This document shows positions 1-10,670 of a stretch of 64,000 bases of DNA, in pieces. The stretch is from contig NZ_JAESVB010000014.1 of assembly GCF_020618775.1 (NCBI RefSeq), positions 1 to 64,000 on the forward strand, in the 5' to 3' direction. This DNA is from Acidisoma silvae (lineage in GTDB: Bacteria; Pseudomonadota; Alphaproteobacteria; Acetobacterales; Acetobacteraceae). The notes beneath the pieces are model-generated. The model made no database searches, was not told where the DNA came from, and saw only the letters and a program-made list of their open reading frames with translations. The first letter of the stretch is position 1. Each line of letters begins with the position of its first letter. The position numbers and the translations under genes were made by a program.

Positions 1-1585
<1,585 letters not shown>

Positions 1586-4500
1586 ATGATACCCAATCCC
1601 AGGACGATTGGCCTCTGTATGATCGTCAAGAACGAAAGCGCCGTGATTCTGCGCTGCCTCGACAGCGTCAGGCCTTTGATCGACTACGTTTTGATCGAGG
1701 ATACCGGGTCCAGCGACGGCACGCAGCAGCTGATCAGAAATTGGCTGGCGAAAGAAAAAATCCCCGGCCAGGTTATCGACGAGCCTTGGCAGAATTTCGC
1801 CCATAACCGCTCCCATGTGCTGGGCAAGCTGCGCGAGTTGCCGCTGGTTGACTATGCGCTGATTATGGATGCCGACGATGCTCTGATCATCGAGGAAAAT
1901 CTTGATGTCGTTTTGTTTAAGACAGATCTCGACAAGGATCTCTACGATGTCGAGATCAGGCATGGCAGTGCGCGATTTTTCAGGCCCCAGCTTTGCCGGA
2001 ATGCAATGACGTTTTCTTATAAGGCGGTGTTGCACGAGTATCTGGAGGGGCCGGAGGGACCGGTTACCCGAGCGACAGCGGCCGGCCTTCGTATCGACAC
2101 CGGACGCGGCGGGGCGCGCAACGAAAATCCAAACAAATACCGTGATGATGCGGCGGTTCTCGAAAAGGCGCTCACGGCGGAGGCTGACCCGTTTTTGATC
2201 TCTCGCTACAGGTTTTATCTGGCGCAGAGCTATCGTGATTGTGGAGAGAGAGAGAAGGCCCTCGACAATTACCTCCTGCGCGCGGAACTCGGCTATTGGG
2301 ACGAAGAGATCTTTGAGAGCCTCTATGCTGTTGCGATTTTGAAAGAAGAATTAGCCTATCCGGCGGATGAGGTCATCGCGTCCTATCTCAAGGCAGCCGA
2401 CATCGTTCCGACGCGGGCTGAAGCTTTGCATGGCGTCGCCCGGTTCTGCCGTCTGCGGGGGCGATGCCAGGAGGGCGTGCACTATGCGCGCCGTGGCATG
2501 CGGATCCCGATGCCGGGTGGCGGATTGTTCATTCAGCGCTGGATCTATGACTATGGTTTGGCCGATGAATTCGCAATCAGCGCCTATTGGGTGGGTGACT
2601 ACCGGGACAGCCTCGACACCTGTCTCAATCTTCTCGCCAATCCGCTTCTTCCCGAGAGTGAGCGGATTCGTGTCGGTGCCAATGCCCGGTTCGCGGCAGA
2701 TAAATTGCCGCGACCGGCGAATCTCGGGGTTTTAGGTCGCACAAGCCAGCTTGACCTGCATGCGATTACAGCAGATCGGCCTTTGCGCACGCATGTGACG
2801 ACAATGCCCAAAATCTTGCTGGCAATTCTTGCGAAGCAGAAGGCAAAGGCGCTTCCGCTATATTTGGCCTGTATCGAGGCACTCGACTATCCGAAGTCGG
2901 ACATTGTTCTTTATGTCAGAACCAACAATAATACAGACGATACGCACGATATCCTTCGCGCGTGGCTTTCTCGGGTTGGTGATCTTTATGCGGCTGTCGA
3001 GTATGACGCGAGTGATGTATCCGAACCCGTCGAAAATTTTGCCGAGCATGAGTGGAATGCCCAGCGCTTTTTGGTCCTGGGACAGATAAGGCAGACAAGT
3101 TTGCAGCGCGCATTGCATCATCAATGCGCTTTTTACTTCGTCTCCGACGTCGACAATTTTATTCGATCATCGACGCTTAAAGAACTGGTAGCGCTCAATC
3201 TTCCGATCGTTGCACCGCTCCTTCGCTCGATCGATGCGGGCAGCTATTATTCCAACTATCATGCAGAGATCGACGAGAACGGGTACTACAGGGAATGCGA
3301 TCAATATCATTGGATTTTGAATGGGTATATACGTGGCGTGAATGAAGTGCCGGTGGTCCACTGCACGTATCTGATCCGGTCCGATGTGATACCCGACCTC
3401 GCTTATGCCGATAAGACTGAGCGCCACGAATACGTCATATTCTCGGAGAGCGCCCGAAAGGCCGGCATTCCGCAATACCTGGATAATCGACAAACCTACG
3501 GCTATATCACCTTCGCTATTGGCGAGGCTTCCGACGCGTCGAGCGAGTTCAGCAGAGCAAGCAGACTGCTGGGAATCAATCCACCGCTTGCAGAGCCAGT
3601 CCCCGCTTCATTGCACACCGGGCAATCGGATGATCCCTCAAACATCGATAAGCCGCCCGGGTCCGTCGAGCACCAGTCAGTGATTGCGCCGGGACAATTA
3701 TCGGAATGGTTGCAGGCTTTCAGAACGAAGGCCGACCCAGTCACAGTATTCGTCCACCCGGATATGGCTGGGTTCGTCGATCATCTTGCCGAGATTCTGG
3801 TTCAAGGTGTGGAGGAATTGGGTGCCCGGGCTGTTTTGGTGAGAGATCTGCCGCCTGTCATGCCTGACCCGCTTATTGTGATCGGAGCCAATCTGCTGAC
3901 CGACAATGAACGTGCACGGCTCTCCGATTGCACAATCATTTTAAATGTTGAAAATTCAGCGTCGTCATTCATGACGGACGCTTATCTGCGTTGTCTCGCT
4001 CGTACTATTGTCTGGGACTATGACAGTCAGAACTCAGCCAGCCTGAGCATAATTCTGGAAAAGCCCGTATTTTATTTCAGGCTGTTTTATGTCCCGTCGC
4101 TGTCTCGGTCGGTTTTCACTCCGGAAAAGGATATCGACGTTCTATTCTATGGGTCATTCAACGAACGCCGCGAAAAAATCATGGATGGATTACGAAAGCG
4201 CGGTCTCGCAGTGGGGGCGGTCTTTAATGTTTTTTCCACGGATCTTGATAGCCTGATCGCGCGGTCGAAGGTCGTCATTAATATTCATTACTATGACAAC
4301 GGCCGGTTCGAGATCGTGCGGCTGTCGGATTTGTTCGCCAATCGCTGTGCCGTGATTAGCGAGGTCAATCTGGGCGAGCGCATCGACGAGGATCTGAAGG
4401 GTGCTTTCATCGGCGTTCCCTATGACGCCTTGGTGGAAACCACTGAGGCACTGGTTCGCGATGACAACAAGCGCCGGCAGGTTGCCGAAGAGGGGTTCAG

Positions 4501-4594
4501 ATTGTTCAGTCAGCGACGCGCCGTCGATATCTTGCCGGAGGCTCTGGCCTGGGCCGCAAGCCAAAGCATTGAGGCAGACGACATACGGAGGTGA
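1586..4594 (+). CDS. Multi-domain glycosyltransferase with COLGALT/GLT25D-like central domain
   Basis: 1002 residues. Residues 1 to about 200 are a GT2 (GT-A fold) domain: TIGLCMIVKNE at the start, DTGSSDGT near 40, and DAD at 95-97 as the DxD metal motif. A helical TPR-like stretch follows to about 370. From residue 407 (PKILLAILAKQ) to about 640 the sequence resembles animal collagen galactosyltransferase: TNNNTDDT 446-453, DVDN 521-524, IVAPLL 541-546, VPVVHCTYL 588-596 and a YLDN..TYGY stretch match by eye DHNxDNT, DADN, IVAPML, VPMVHST and CN..YGF of that family. A C-terminal domain from about 760 (DVLFYGSFNERR, then a FEIVRLSDLFANRC stretch) resembles CgeB/GT1-type transferases. The start precedes the first GT2 strand directly. 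Divergence from a collagen-like gene suggests it glycosylates that protein; this is inferred. Confidence 0.8.
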   Translation: MIPNPRTIGLCMIVKNESAVILRCLDSVRPLIDYVLIEDTGSSDGTQQLIRNWLAKEKIPGQVIDEPWQNFAHNRSHVLGKLRELPLVDYALIMDADDALIIEENLDVVLFKTDLDKDLYDVEIRHGSARFFRPQLCRNAMTFSYKAVLHEYLEGPEGPVTRATAAGLRIDTGRGGARNENPNKYRDDAAVLEKALTAEADPFLISRYRFYLAQSYRDCGEREKALDNYLLRAELGYWDEEIFESLYAVAILKEELAYPADEVIASYLKAADIVPTRAEALHGVARFCRLRGRCQEGVHYARRGMRIPMPGGGLFIQRWIYDYGLADEFAISAYWVGDYRDSLDTCLNLLANPLLPESERIRVGANARFAADKLPRPANLGVLGRTSQLDLHAITADRPLRTHVTTMPKILLAILAKQKAKALPLYLACIEALDYPKSDIVLYVRTNNNTDDTHDILRAWLSRVGDLYAAVEYDASDVSEPVENFAEHEWNAQRFLVLGQIRQTSLQRALHHQCAFYFVSDVDNFIRSSTLKELVALNLPIVAPLLRSIDAGSYYSNYHAEIDENGYYRECDQYHWILNGYIRGVNEVPVVHCTYLIRSDVIPDLAYADKTERHEYVIFSESARKAGIPQYLDNRQTYGYITFAIGEASDASSEFSRASRLLGINPPLAEPVPASLHTGQSDDPSNIDKPPGSVEHQSVIAPGQLSEWLQAFRTKADPVTVFVHPDMAGFVDHLAEILVQGVEELGARAVLVRDLPPVMPDPLIVIGANLLTDNERARLSDCTIILNVENSASSFMTDAYLRCLARTIVWDYDSQNSASLSIILEKPVFYFRLFYVPSLSRSVFTPEKDIDVLFYGSFNERREKIMDGLRKRGLAVGAVFNVFSTDLDSLIARSKVVINIHYYDNGRFEIVRLSDLFANRCAVISEVNLGERIDEDLKGAFIGVPYDALVETTEALVRDDNKRRQVAEEGFRLFSQRRAVDILPEALAWAASQSIEADDIRR

Positions 4595-4806
4595 TTTTGT
4601 CGGGAACAGCGATGCGCCTGCGCCGCTATCGACTAATTCTTGGGCAAAGTTGTAATAAACTTGCTCAAATTATGGTCATTTTCGGCAAATCAGTTCATTT
4701 TCTTACTTTTGGCCGCTGCTATTGTCTTTACAAATAACCCATGGAACCGGAATTTAGCTTTCGGTGGCAGCCTAGCGGGCCGCTTGGTTGAACAGATGGG
4801 GATAGC
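4595..4806 (+). promoter_or_regulatory. Promoter region of the first Dpp/monooxygenase module
   Basis: A 212-base gap that turns AT-rich after 4640, unlike the genes around it. It is the only space for a promoter of the following binding-protein gene. A GGGG lies 6 bases before the ATG at 4807. I do not call exact -35/-10 boxes. Confidence 0.4.
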
Positions 4807-6357
4807 ATGGCGTTGTCGCATGGGGTTGGACGTCGCGGATTTATCGCGGGATCGACGTCTCTAGGCTTGCTGGGCTTGACGTCACGTTCCGGTTTTGCGG
4901 CGGTGCCTCAGAACGGCGGCACGCTGCGGGTCGGCGTTGGCGACTTTGCCGCGACCGATAATCTGAATCCCACTCTGTACTCGACATATTTTCAGCTTTT
5001 CCTGTTTAGGCAGTTGCGGAATAACCTGATCGAAGTCGGTCCGGGCGGTGCTCTTGTGCCTGAACTGGCGGAAAGCTGGTCGGGGTCGTCGGACGCCAAG
5101 ACCTGGGTTTTCAAGCTGCGCCAGGGCGTGTCTTTCCATGACGGCCGCCCCTTCACGGCCGATGATGCCGTGTATTCGATCAATCTGCATCGCGTGAAAG
5201 GCACTACCTCGACGGCGGCGCCGATCCTCAAGCCGGTTCTGGACATCAAGGCGACTGGCAAATACGAACTGACGATTGTCCTTTCATCGGGCGACGTCGG
5301 CTTTCCGAGCCTTATGACGCTTGAGACTCTGACGATGGTGCCGAATGGCGAGACCGATTTCAACAAAGGCATCGGCACCGGCGGCTATATCCTGGAAAGC
5401 TTTCAGCCTGGTGTGAAATCCGTCGTCAAGCGCAACCCCAACTACTGGAAGCAGGGACGCGCGCATTTCGATTCGGTCGAAATGCTGGCGATCAAGGATG
5501 CGTCTGCCCGCACCGCCGCTCTGATGTCCGGGTCCATCGACGCCTGCAATTTCGTTGATCTGAAGACCGCCCATCTGCTGGAGCGCAGCCCGCGCGTCAA
5601 GCTGCTGGCGACGGCGGGTAAGGCGCATTACGCCTTCCCGATGCGCATGGATATCGCGCCCTTCAACGACATCAATCTGCGCACCGCGATGAAATACGCT
5701 GTTGACCGCGAGCAGATGGTGAAGATGATTGCCAATGGCTATGCAACCGTCGGCAATGACCAGCCGATCACGCCTGCCTATCAGTTCTATGACGCCGGCC
5801 TTAAGCCGAAAGCCTATGACCCTGACAAGGCGAAGTTCTATCTCAAGAAGGCCGGCCAGGAAAATTTCAGCATCGAGCTCTATACCTCGGAAACGCCCTT
5901 CGCCGGTGCGACCGATGCCGCTGTTCTGTACAGCGCCCAGGCCGCCAAGGCTGGAATCAATATTAAGGTCGTGAAGACGCCGGAAGACGGCTACTGGGAC
6001 AATATCTGGTTCAAGAAGCCCTTCTGTGTCGCCCGCTGGAGCGGCCGCGCCAACGAGAACGCGATGATCTCGCTTGCCTATGGCACCGCCGGAATCGCGG
6101 CCGGCTGGAACGAAACGCATATGTCCGATCCGAAATTGGATCAGATGCTGACGGCGGCGCGCGGCGAATTCGACGAGCAGAAGCGCCGGCAGCTCTATTA
6201 CGACATGCAGACCCTGATTTCCGACGACGGCGGCGAAGTTATCCCCGTCGTTGCCGATTTCGTCGATGCGACATCCAGCAAAGTGGCGCATGGCGAATTG
6301 GGGTCGGATTTCGATATGGATGGTGGGCGCTTCGCTGAACGCTGGTGGTTCGCATAA
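4807..6357 (+). CDS. ABC transporter substrate-binding protein, family 5 (SBP_bac_5)
   Basis: 516 residues. The N-terminus has a twin-arginine pair (RR at 9-10, GRRGFIAGS) and a hydrophobic stretch ending near AAVPQNGGTLRVG, so Tat export to the periplasm is likely. The stretch ELAESWSGSSDAKTWVFKLR followed by FHDGRPFTADDA is diagnostic of dipeptide/oligopeptide/nickel-type binding proteins. It should feed the permease and ATPase genes at 8826-12295, from which it is separated by a monooxygenase and an opposing regulator gene. Ligand is unknown; related proteins bind peptides, opines, metal chelates and aminopolycarboxylates. RBS GGGG 6 bases before ATG. Confidence 0.9.
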   Translation: MALSHGVGRRGFIAGSTSLGLLGLTSRSGFAAVPQNGGTLRVGVGDFAATDNLNPTLYSTYFQLFLFRQLRNNLIEVGPGGALVPELAESWSGSSDAKTWVFKLRQGVSFHDGRPFTADDAVYSINLHRVKGTTSTAAPILKPVLDIKATGKYELTIVLSSGDVGFPSLMTLETLTMVPNGETDFNKGIGTGGYILESFQPGVKSVVKRNPNYWKQGRAHFDSVEMLAIKDASARTAALMSGSIDACNFVDLKTAHLLERSPRVKLLATAGKAHYAFPMRMDIAPFNDINLRTAMKYAVDREQMVKMIANGYATVGNDQPITPAYQFYDAGLKPKAYDPDKAKFYLKKAGQENFSIELYTSETPFAGATDAAVLYSAQAAKAGINIKVVKTPEDGYWDNIWFKKPFCVARWSGRANENAMISLAYGTAGIAAGWNETHMSDPKLDQMLTAARGEFDEQKRRQLYYDMQTLISDDGGEVIPVVADFVDATSSKVAHGELGSDFDMDGGRFAERWWFA

Positions 6358-6370
6358 CCACGCTGACGCA

Positions 6371-6403
6371 CCGGGGCTGGTGAGTCGATACCGCCAGCCC
6401 CGG
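6371..6403. terminator. Hairpin between binding protein and monooxygenase genes
   Basis: CCGGGGCTGG (6371-6380) pairs exactly with CCAGCCCCGG (6394-6403), loop 13 bases. There is no T-run after it, so it looks like an mRNA-stabilising or attenuating hairpin that keeps the binding-protein message more abundant than the downstream message. Confidence 0.5.
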
Positions 6404-6437
6404 CGATATCTGCGTGAAAGACTGAAGAGGAAAGACT

Positions 6438-7787
6438 ATGGCTGCAAGCCGCAAGATGGCCTTGGCCCTGCTCGCGCAGGCTAACGGCCTCCATCCGGCA
6501 GGCTGGATTACCGCCGGCGGTCCGACCGATTGTGCGATGGATATCGGCTATTACGCGAAACTGGCGCAGACGGCTGAGCGAGGCAAGTTCGACCTCTTCT
6601 TTGTGGCAGACACGCCAGCGGCCCGCACGGACAAGCTCAACGCGTGGAGCCGTCATCCGCAATATATGAACTGCTTCGAGCCGATTTCGCTGCTGACGGC
6701 CTTGTCAGGGCATACAAGCAAGATCGGTCTTGGTGGTACGGCATCCACCAGTTTCTATGAGCCTTACAATATCGCGCGTCTTTATGCTGGCCTCGATCAT
6801 CTGAGCCATGGCCGCGCCGCCTGGAATGTCGTGACCTCCGGCAATAATTACGCGGCGCGCAATTTCGGTCTGGACGCATTGCCGTCACATGGCGACCGCT
6901 ACGCGCGTGCGAAAGAGTTCGTCGAGATTGTCCGCGCATTGTGGGACACTTACGATGACGACGCCATCATCTATGACAAGGCCAATGGCGTCTATTTCGA
7001 TCCCACGAAAATTCACGCCTTGAATCACGATGGCCGTTTCTTCAAGGTTCACGGTTCATTGAATATCTGCCGTGGGCCGCAGGGGCAGCCTGTCATCATT
7101 CAGGCGGGCGCTTCCAGCGCTGGGAAGGAATTGGCAGCCGAGACGGCGGAAGTCGTCTTCAATTCGGACGATGAACCGGCCGCCGCCAAAGCCTATTATG
7201 ACGATTTGAAGGGGCGGATGGAAAAATTCGGCCGCCAGCCGGACCAGATGAAAATTCTTTCGGGTTTCGCGCCGCTCGTCGCGGACAGCCGGTGGGAGGC
7301 GGAAGACAAGTACCGCACGCTACAGGAGATGATTCATCCGGATGTTGGCTTGGTGCGCATCGCATCCGATCTGGAAACGGATGTCTCTGACCTTCCGCTT
7401 GACGAGCCCATTCCGCTCGACCGCATTCCCAAATCGGCTAATCTGCACACGCGCTATTTCGAGCAGATCGTCTCGCTCATCAAAGAGCAGAAGCTGACGG
7501 TTCGCCAATTGTGGCAGCGTTATGAGCGCGGCAACAAGCGTGTTCTGGGCACGGCAGATGATGTGGCCGATGTGATGGAAGAATGGTTCAGCGCACAGGC
7601 GTGCGACGGCTTCATGATGGTTTTCCCGACCTTGCCCGACGGTTTGGAGACCTTTGTCGACAAGGTAGTGCCTGAATTGCAGCGCCGTGGCCTCTATCGT
7701 CAGGACTATGAGGGCGTGACTTTGCGCGACCATCTGGGTCTTGCGCGGCCGGCAAGCCGTTATGCCGCGTCAGGCGAAGCTGCGTGA
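6438..7787 (+). CDS. FMN-dependent monooxygenase, NtaA/SnaA/DszA family
   Basis: 449 residues, usual size for this luciferase-like subgroup. The family pattern is clear: GLHPAGWITAGG start, an AERGKFDLFFVAD stretch near residue 50, TASTSFYEPYN, the AAWNVVTSGNNYAARNFG segment, HFGRFFKV-type core, and a C-terminal DGFMMVFPTLP followed by VPELQRRGLYR. Members use FMNH2 from a separate reductase to cleave C-N or C-S bonds (nitrilotriacetate, EDTA, dibenzothiophene sulfone, dimethyl sulfide). RBS GAGGA sits about 6 bases before the ATG. It is cotranscribed with the binding protein. Its closest relative in the window is the enzyme at 14078. Substrate unknown. Confidence 0.88.
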   Translation: MAASRKMALALLAQANGLHPAGWITAGGPTDCAMDIGYYAKLAQTAERGKFDLFFVADTPAARTDKLNAWSRHPQYMNCFEPISLLTALSGHTSKIGLGGTASTSFYEPYNIARLYAGLDHLSHGRAAWNVVTSGNNYAARNFGLDALPSHGDRYARAKEFVEIVRALWDTYDDDAIIYDKANGVYFDPTKIHALNHDGRFFKVHGSLNICRGPQGQPVIIQAGASSAGKELAAETAEVVFNSDDEPAAAKAYYDDLKGRMEKFGRQPDQMKILSGFAPLVADSRWEAEDKYRTLQEMIHPDVGLVRIASDLETDVSDLPLDEPIPLDRIPKSANLHTRYFEQIVSLIKEQKLTVRQLWQRYERGNKRVLGTADDVADVMEEWFSAQACDGFMMVFPTLPDGLETFVDKVVPELQRRGLYRQDYEGVTLRDHLGLARPASRYAASGEAA

Positions 7788-7791
7788 CAAG

Positions 7792-7821
7792 CCGGCGCGC
7801 CCCTCTGCGAGGGCGCGCCGG
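7792..7821. terminator. Bidirectional hairpin between convergent genes
   Basis: An 11-base perfect stem (7792-7802 with 7811-7821) and 8-base loop lies exactly between the monooxygenase stop and the opposing regulator's stop at 7822. It has no long T-run, but its position between convergent genes supports a terminator role for both. Confidence 0.6.
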
Positions 7822-8625
7822 TCAATCATGATCCGTGTCGGAGCCGAGGCTTAAGCGACCTTTGATTTCGAAGCGGTCACCAGGATTGGTCAGGCAAACC
7901 ATGGTGATCGGCTTTTCGTGGTGGAAGGTTTGTCTTTCGATAACAAGCAATGGTGCGCCTTCGGCCACCATCAGTTTTTTTGCCATATCGGGACTGGCAT
8001 TCACCGCACGGACGGCGTGATCGACTTCCGACCATTTGATATGATGGAGAAGCCACTTGCCCGGGGACATTTCCTGGAAGTGTTCCTTCTCGACCTGAGG
8101 CACGGCGGCGATATTGATGAATCGCGTTTCAAGCTGCACCGGATAGTCATCCGCGAGATGCAGCGCTTCGATGTAAAGAAGCCGAGCGCCGCGCGGCAGC
8201 GCACGCCATAGATCCCCTGCCTCGCCATTTTTTACCAGGCGGCGCTCGGTTATGCGGAATTCATAATCCTTGCCCGAAGCGATGATATCCTCGGAAACCT
8301 CGCGCAGGGGAATGGCGAATTGCCGCTGATAGCGCAGCGAAATCACGGTGCCGGCGCGGCGGTTGCGTTCCACCAGGCCGTTGCGCGCAAGCTCCCCAAT
8401 CGCTTTGTTGATGGTTTGCCGTGAGGTTTGAAAAATCTCGGTCAGTTCTTCCTCGGATGGAAGCTTTTCCCCCGGCTTGTAGAGTCCCTCTAGAATCAGC
8501 CCGGTGACCGAACGGCCGATTTGCCTGAAGAGCGGGCCTTGGCCGTCGAGTGGAAATGCAACTGCTTTGGACATGCTGGTGGTGAGTGATCTCGTGGGGT
8601 TCGGAGAGAAGAACGATGATGCCAT
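7822..8625 (-). CDS. GntR-family transcriptional regulator, HutC/FarR type (UTRA domain)
   Basis: 267 residues. Winged-helix GntR domain from about residue 30: GPLFRQIGRSVTGLILEG, KLPSEEELTEIFQTSRQTINKAI, ELARNGLVERNRRAGTVIS. The rest is a UTRA ligand-binding domain (LLYIEALHLADDYPVQLETRFIN, LLVIERQTF at the end). It lies between the binding protein/monooxygenase pair and the divergent permease operon, so it probably controls this uptake module. A second Met at 8574 (MSKAVAFPL) could be the true start; neither start has a clear RBS. Confidence 0.88.
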   Translation of the reverse strand: MASSFFSPNPTRSLTTSMSKAVAFPLDGQGPLFRQIGRSVTGLILEGLYKPGEKLPSEEELTEIFQTSRQTINKAIGELARNGLVERNRRAGTVISLRYQRQFAIPLREVSEDIIASGKDYEFRITERRLVKNGEAGDLWRALPRGARLLYIEALHLADDYPVQLETRFINIAAVPQVEKEHFQEMSPGKWLLHHIKWSEVDHAVRAVNASPDMAKKLMVAEGAPLLVIERQTFHHEKPITMVCLTNPGDRFEIKGRLSLGSDTDHD

Positions 8626-8825
8626 ATAAAATGCGCCTGCATTCGATTTGGAATCAAGACTTTGCCCGGGGTTTGGTTTGAAGGTGAATCTACGCCTACA
8701 GGAGTTCGGCAGATAATGTCTTTACAATATTCTCAAGGTGCATGATTTTTGGCGAAGCAGGTGAAGATCATCCGCCGAACGACCGGCCATCCTATGCCAT
8801 GTCGGTCAGTCAGTTGGAGGCGGCT
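8626..8825 (+). promoter_or_regulatory. Divergent promoter region, GntR gene / permease operon
   Basis: 200 bases between the regulator (leftward) and the permease operon (rightward). A TGT-N4-ACA element at 8717-8726 in an AT-rich patch resembles half-sites used by HutC-type GntR proteins and is a candidate autoregulatory operator. Evidence is pattern only. Confidence 0.35.
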
Positions 8826-9830
8826 ATGAACGAGACGAAGTTGAGCAGGGGTGAAGGTTTGGGTGGGGCTTTGAGGCTTCATCCCTTGCTGCGCATGGTG
8901 CTACGCCGCCTGGGCACCGGCCTGATGACCCTGTTCGTTGTCTCGCTCATCATTTTCTTTGGCGTCAGTCTGCTGCCGGGGGATTTTGCACAGGCAATGC
9001 TGGGGCAGGGGGCAACGCCGGCTGCCGTCGCCAGTCTAAGGCAGCATCTCGGCCTCAACCTTCCGCCCTCTATACGCTATGTCCATTGGCTGGGTGGCAT
9101 GTTGCAGGGTGACTTCGGCTACTCGCTGGCCGGAACAAGGATATCCTCCATCCTTGGCGAGCGGCTGTTCAATACGCTGTTCCTGGCTGCCTATGCCGCT
9201 GTCATTTCGGTGCCTTTGGCGGTTCTGCTGGGTATTATCGCGGCGCTCTACCGCAACAGTATTGTCGACCGCCTTATCAATGTCGTGACGCTTGGGGCGA
9301 TTTCCTTTCCGGAATTCTTCGTCGCCTATATCCTGGTCCTGTTCTTCTCTGTTCGCCTGACCTTGTTCCCCAGTCTTTCACAAGTTTCGCTCGGCATGCC
9401 GATCTGGGATCGTCTTTACGTGTGCCTGCTGCCCGCCTTGGCGCTGACGCTGGTGACGATGGCGCATATGATGCGCATGACCCGTGCGACGATCATGGAT
9501 CTACTGTCGACCTCCTATATCGAGACCGCGCGCTTGAAGGGCATCGCGCCCTGGCGCATCATCGTCCAGCACGCGCTGCCCAATGCGCTGGCGCCGATCA
9601 TCAACGCTATCGTCATCAATATCGCCTATATGATCGTGGGTGTCGTCCTGGTCGAAGTCGTCTTCGTCTATCCAGGATTGGGTCAGCTTCTGGTCGATTC
9701 CGTCTCCAAGCGCGATCTTCCGCTGGTGCAGGCGGCGAGCATGATTTTCGCCGCTGTGTTTATCCTGCTCAACCTGCTCGCGGACGTGCTTTCCATCGTC
9801 ACCAACCCGCGCCTGCTGCATCCCCGCTGA
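8826..9830 (+). CDS. ABC transporter permease, DppB type
   Basis: 334 residues from the ATG at 8826, chosen because GGAGG at 8816-8820 stands 5 bases before it; an upstream in-frame start at 8742 lacks this. Typical DppB features: first membrane helix LMTLFVVSLIIFFGVSLLPGD, the GDFGYSL motif, and the EAA loop (YIETARLKGIAPWRIIVQHALPNAL) for docking the ATPase. Inner membrane protein, pairing with the next gene as the permease heterodimer. Confidence 0.92.
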   Translation: MNETKLSRGEGLGGALRLHPLLRMVLRRLGTGLMTLFVVSLIIFFGVSLLPGDFAQAMLGQGATPAAVASLRQHLGLNLPPSIRYVHWLGGMLQGDFGYSLAGTRISSILGERLFNTLFLAAYAAVISVPLAVLLGIIAALYRNSIVDRLINVVTLGAISFPEFFVAYILVLFFSVRLTLFPSLSQVSLGMPIWDRLYVCLLPALALTLVTMAHMMRMTRATIMDLLSTSYIETARLKGIAPWRIIVQHALPNALAPIINAIVINIAYMIVGVVLVEVVFVYPGLGQLLVDSVSKRDLPLVQAASMIFAAVFILLNLLADVLSIVTNPRLLHPR

Positions 9831-9845
9831 GAGGCGCGCCAGATC

Positions 9846-10670
9846 ATGCGATTTCTCAAAAGCATTTCCAAGATTCCGCCGACCGCATTGCTCGGCATGG
9901 TGGTCGTCTTCGCCTATATCTTCGTCGCGGCTTTTGCCCATTGGGTCGCGCCCTATGGGCAGTTCCAGATCGTCGGTGACCAGTATTCCGGATGGAGCGA
10001 CAAATTTCTGCTCGGGACCGACAATCTGGGCCGCGACATGTTCAGCCGCATCGTCTATGGCGCGCGCAATACCGTGGGCGTGGCGCTGCTGATCACCTTC
10101 CTGTCCTTCTCTGTCGGTTGCACATTCGGCATCGTCGCGGCCATCAGGGGCGGATGGGTCGATGCCGTGCTGTCCTGGGCGGTCGATATCCTGATGTCCA
10201 TTCCCCAGTTGATCTTCGCCATGCTGCTGCTGACCATTCTGGGCACGTCGCTGCCGGTGCTCATCACGGTGGTGGCTCTGCTGGATTCGACGCGCGTCTT
10301 TCGCCTGGCCCGGTCCGTCGCACGAAACCTCGTCGTGCTGGATTTCGTGGAGGCCGTGCAATTGCGTGGCGAAGGGTTCTGGTGGATTGCGCGCCATGAA
10401 CTGCTGCCGAATATGGTGGCGCCGCTGACAGCCGAATTCGGCATTCGTTTCTGCTTCGTCTTTCTCTTCATCGCTGCGCTGTCTTTCCTCGGCATCGGCG
10501 TGCAGCCGCCGACTGCCGACTGGGGCTCGATGATCCGCGACAACGCCACGCTGATCACCTTCGGTGACATCACGCCGGTCATTCCTGGTCTGGCCATCGC
10601 CTGCCTGACGATTGCTGTGAACTTCATCGTGGACTGGATCCTCGGCAAAACTGGGGGGTCACGGGTATGA
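9846..10670 (+). CDS. ABC transporter permease, DppC type
   Basis: 274 residues. N-terminal helix, then the LLGTDNLGRDMFSRIVYGARNT motif of DppC-type subunits, four further helices, and an EAA-like loop (FVEAVQLRGEGFWWIARHELLPN). The segment FLGIGVQPPTADWGSMI near the C-terminus is family-typical. Starts 15 bases after the DppB stop and its own stop overlaps the ATPase start (ATGA), so it is translationally coupled. Confidence 0.92.
   Translation: MRFLKSISKIPPTALLGMVVVFAYIFVAAFAHWVAPYGQFQIVGDQYSGWSDKFLLGTDNLGRDMFSRIVYGARNTVGVALLITFLSFSVGCTFGIVAAIRGGWVDAVLSWAVDILMSIPQLIFAMLLLTILGTSLPVLITVVALLDSTRVFRLARSVARNLVVLDFVEAVQLRGEGFWWIARHELLPNMVAPLTAEFGIRFCFVFLFIAALSFLGIGVQPPTADWGSMIRDNATLITFGDITPVIPGLAIACLTIAVNFIVDWILGKTGGSRV

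Noticed and set aside
4640-4864. 74-residue plus-strand open frame before the binding-protein gene
   Set aside because: Overlaps the real start region, has no RBS and no recognisable content; the gap is better read as a promoter.
5284-6291. 335-residue minus-strand open frame inside the binding-protein gene
   Set aside because: Shadow of a clear SBP_bac_5 gene; the translation is low-complexity and unlike any family.
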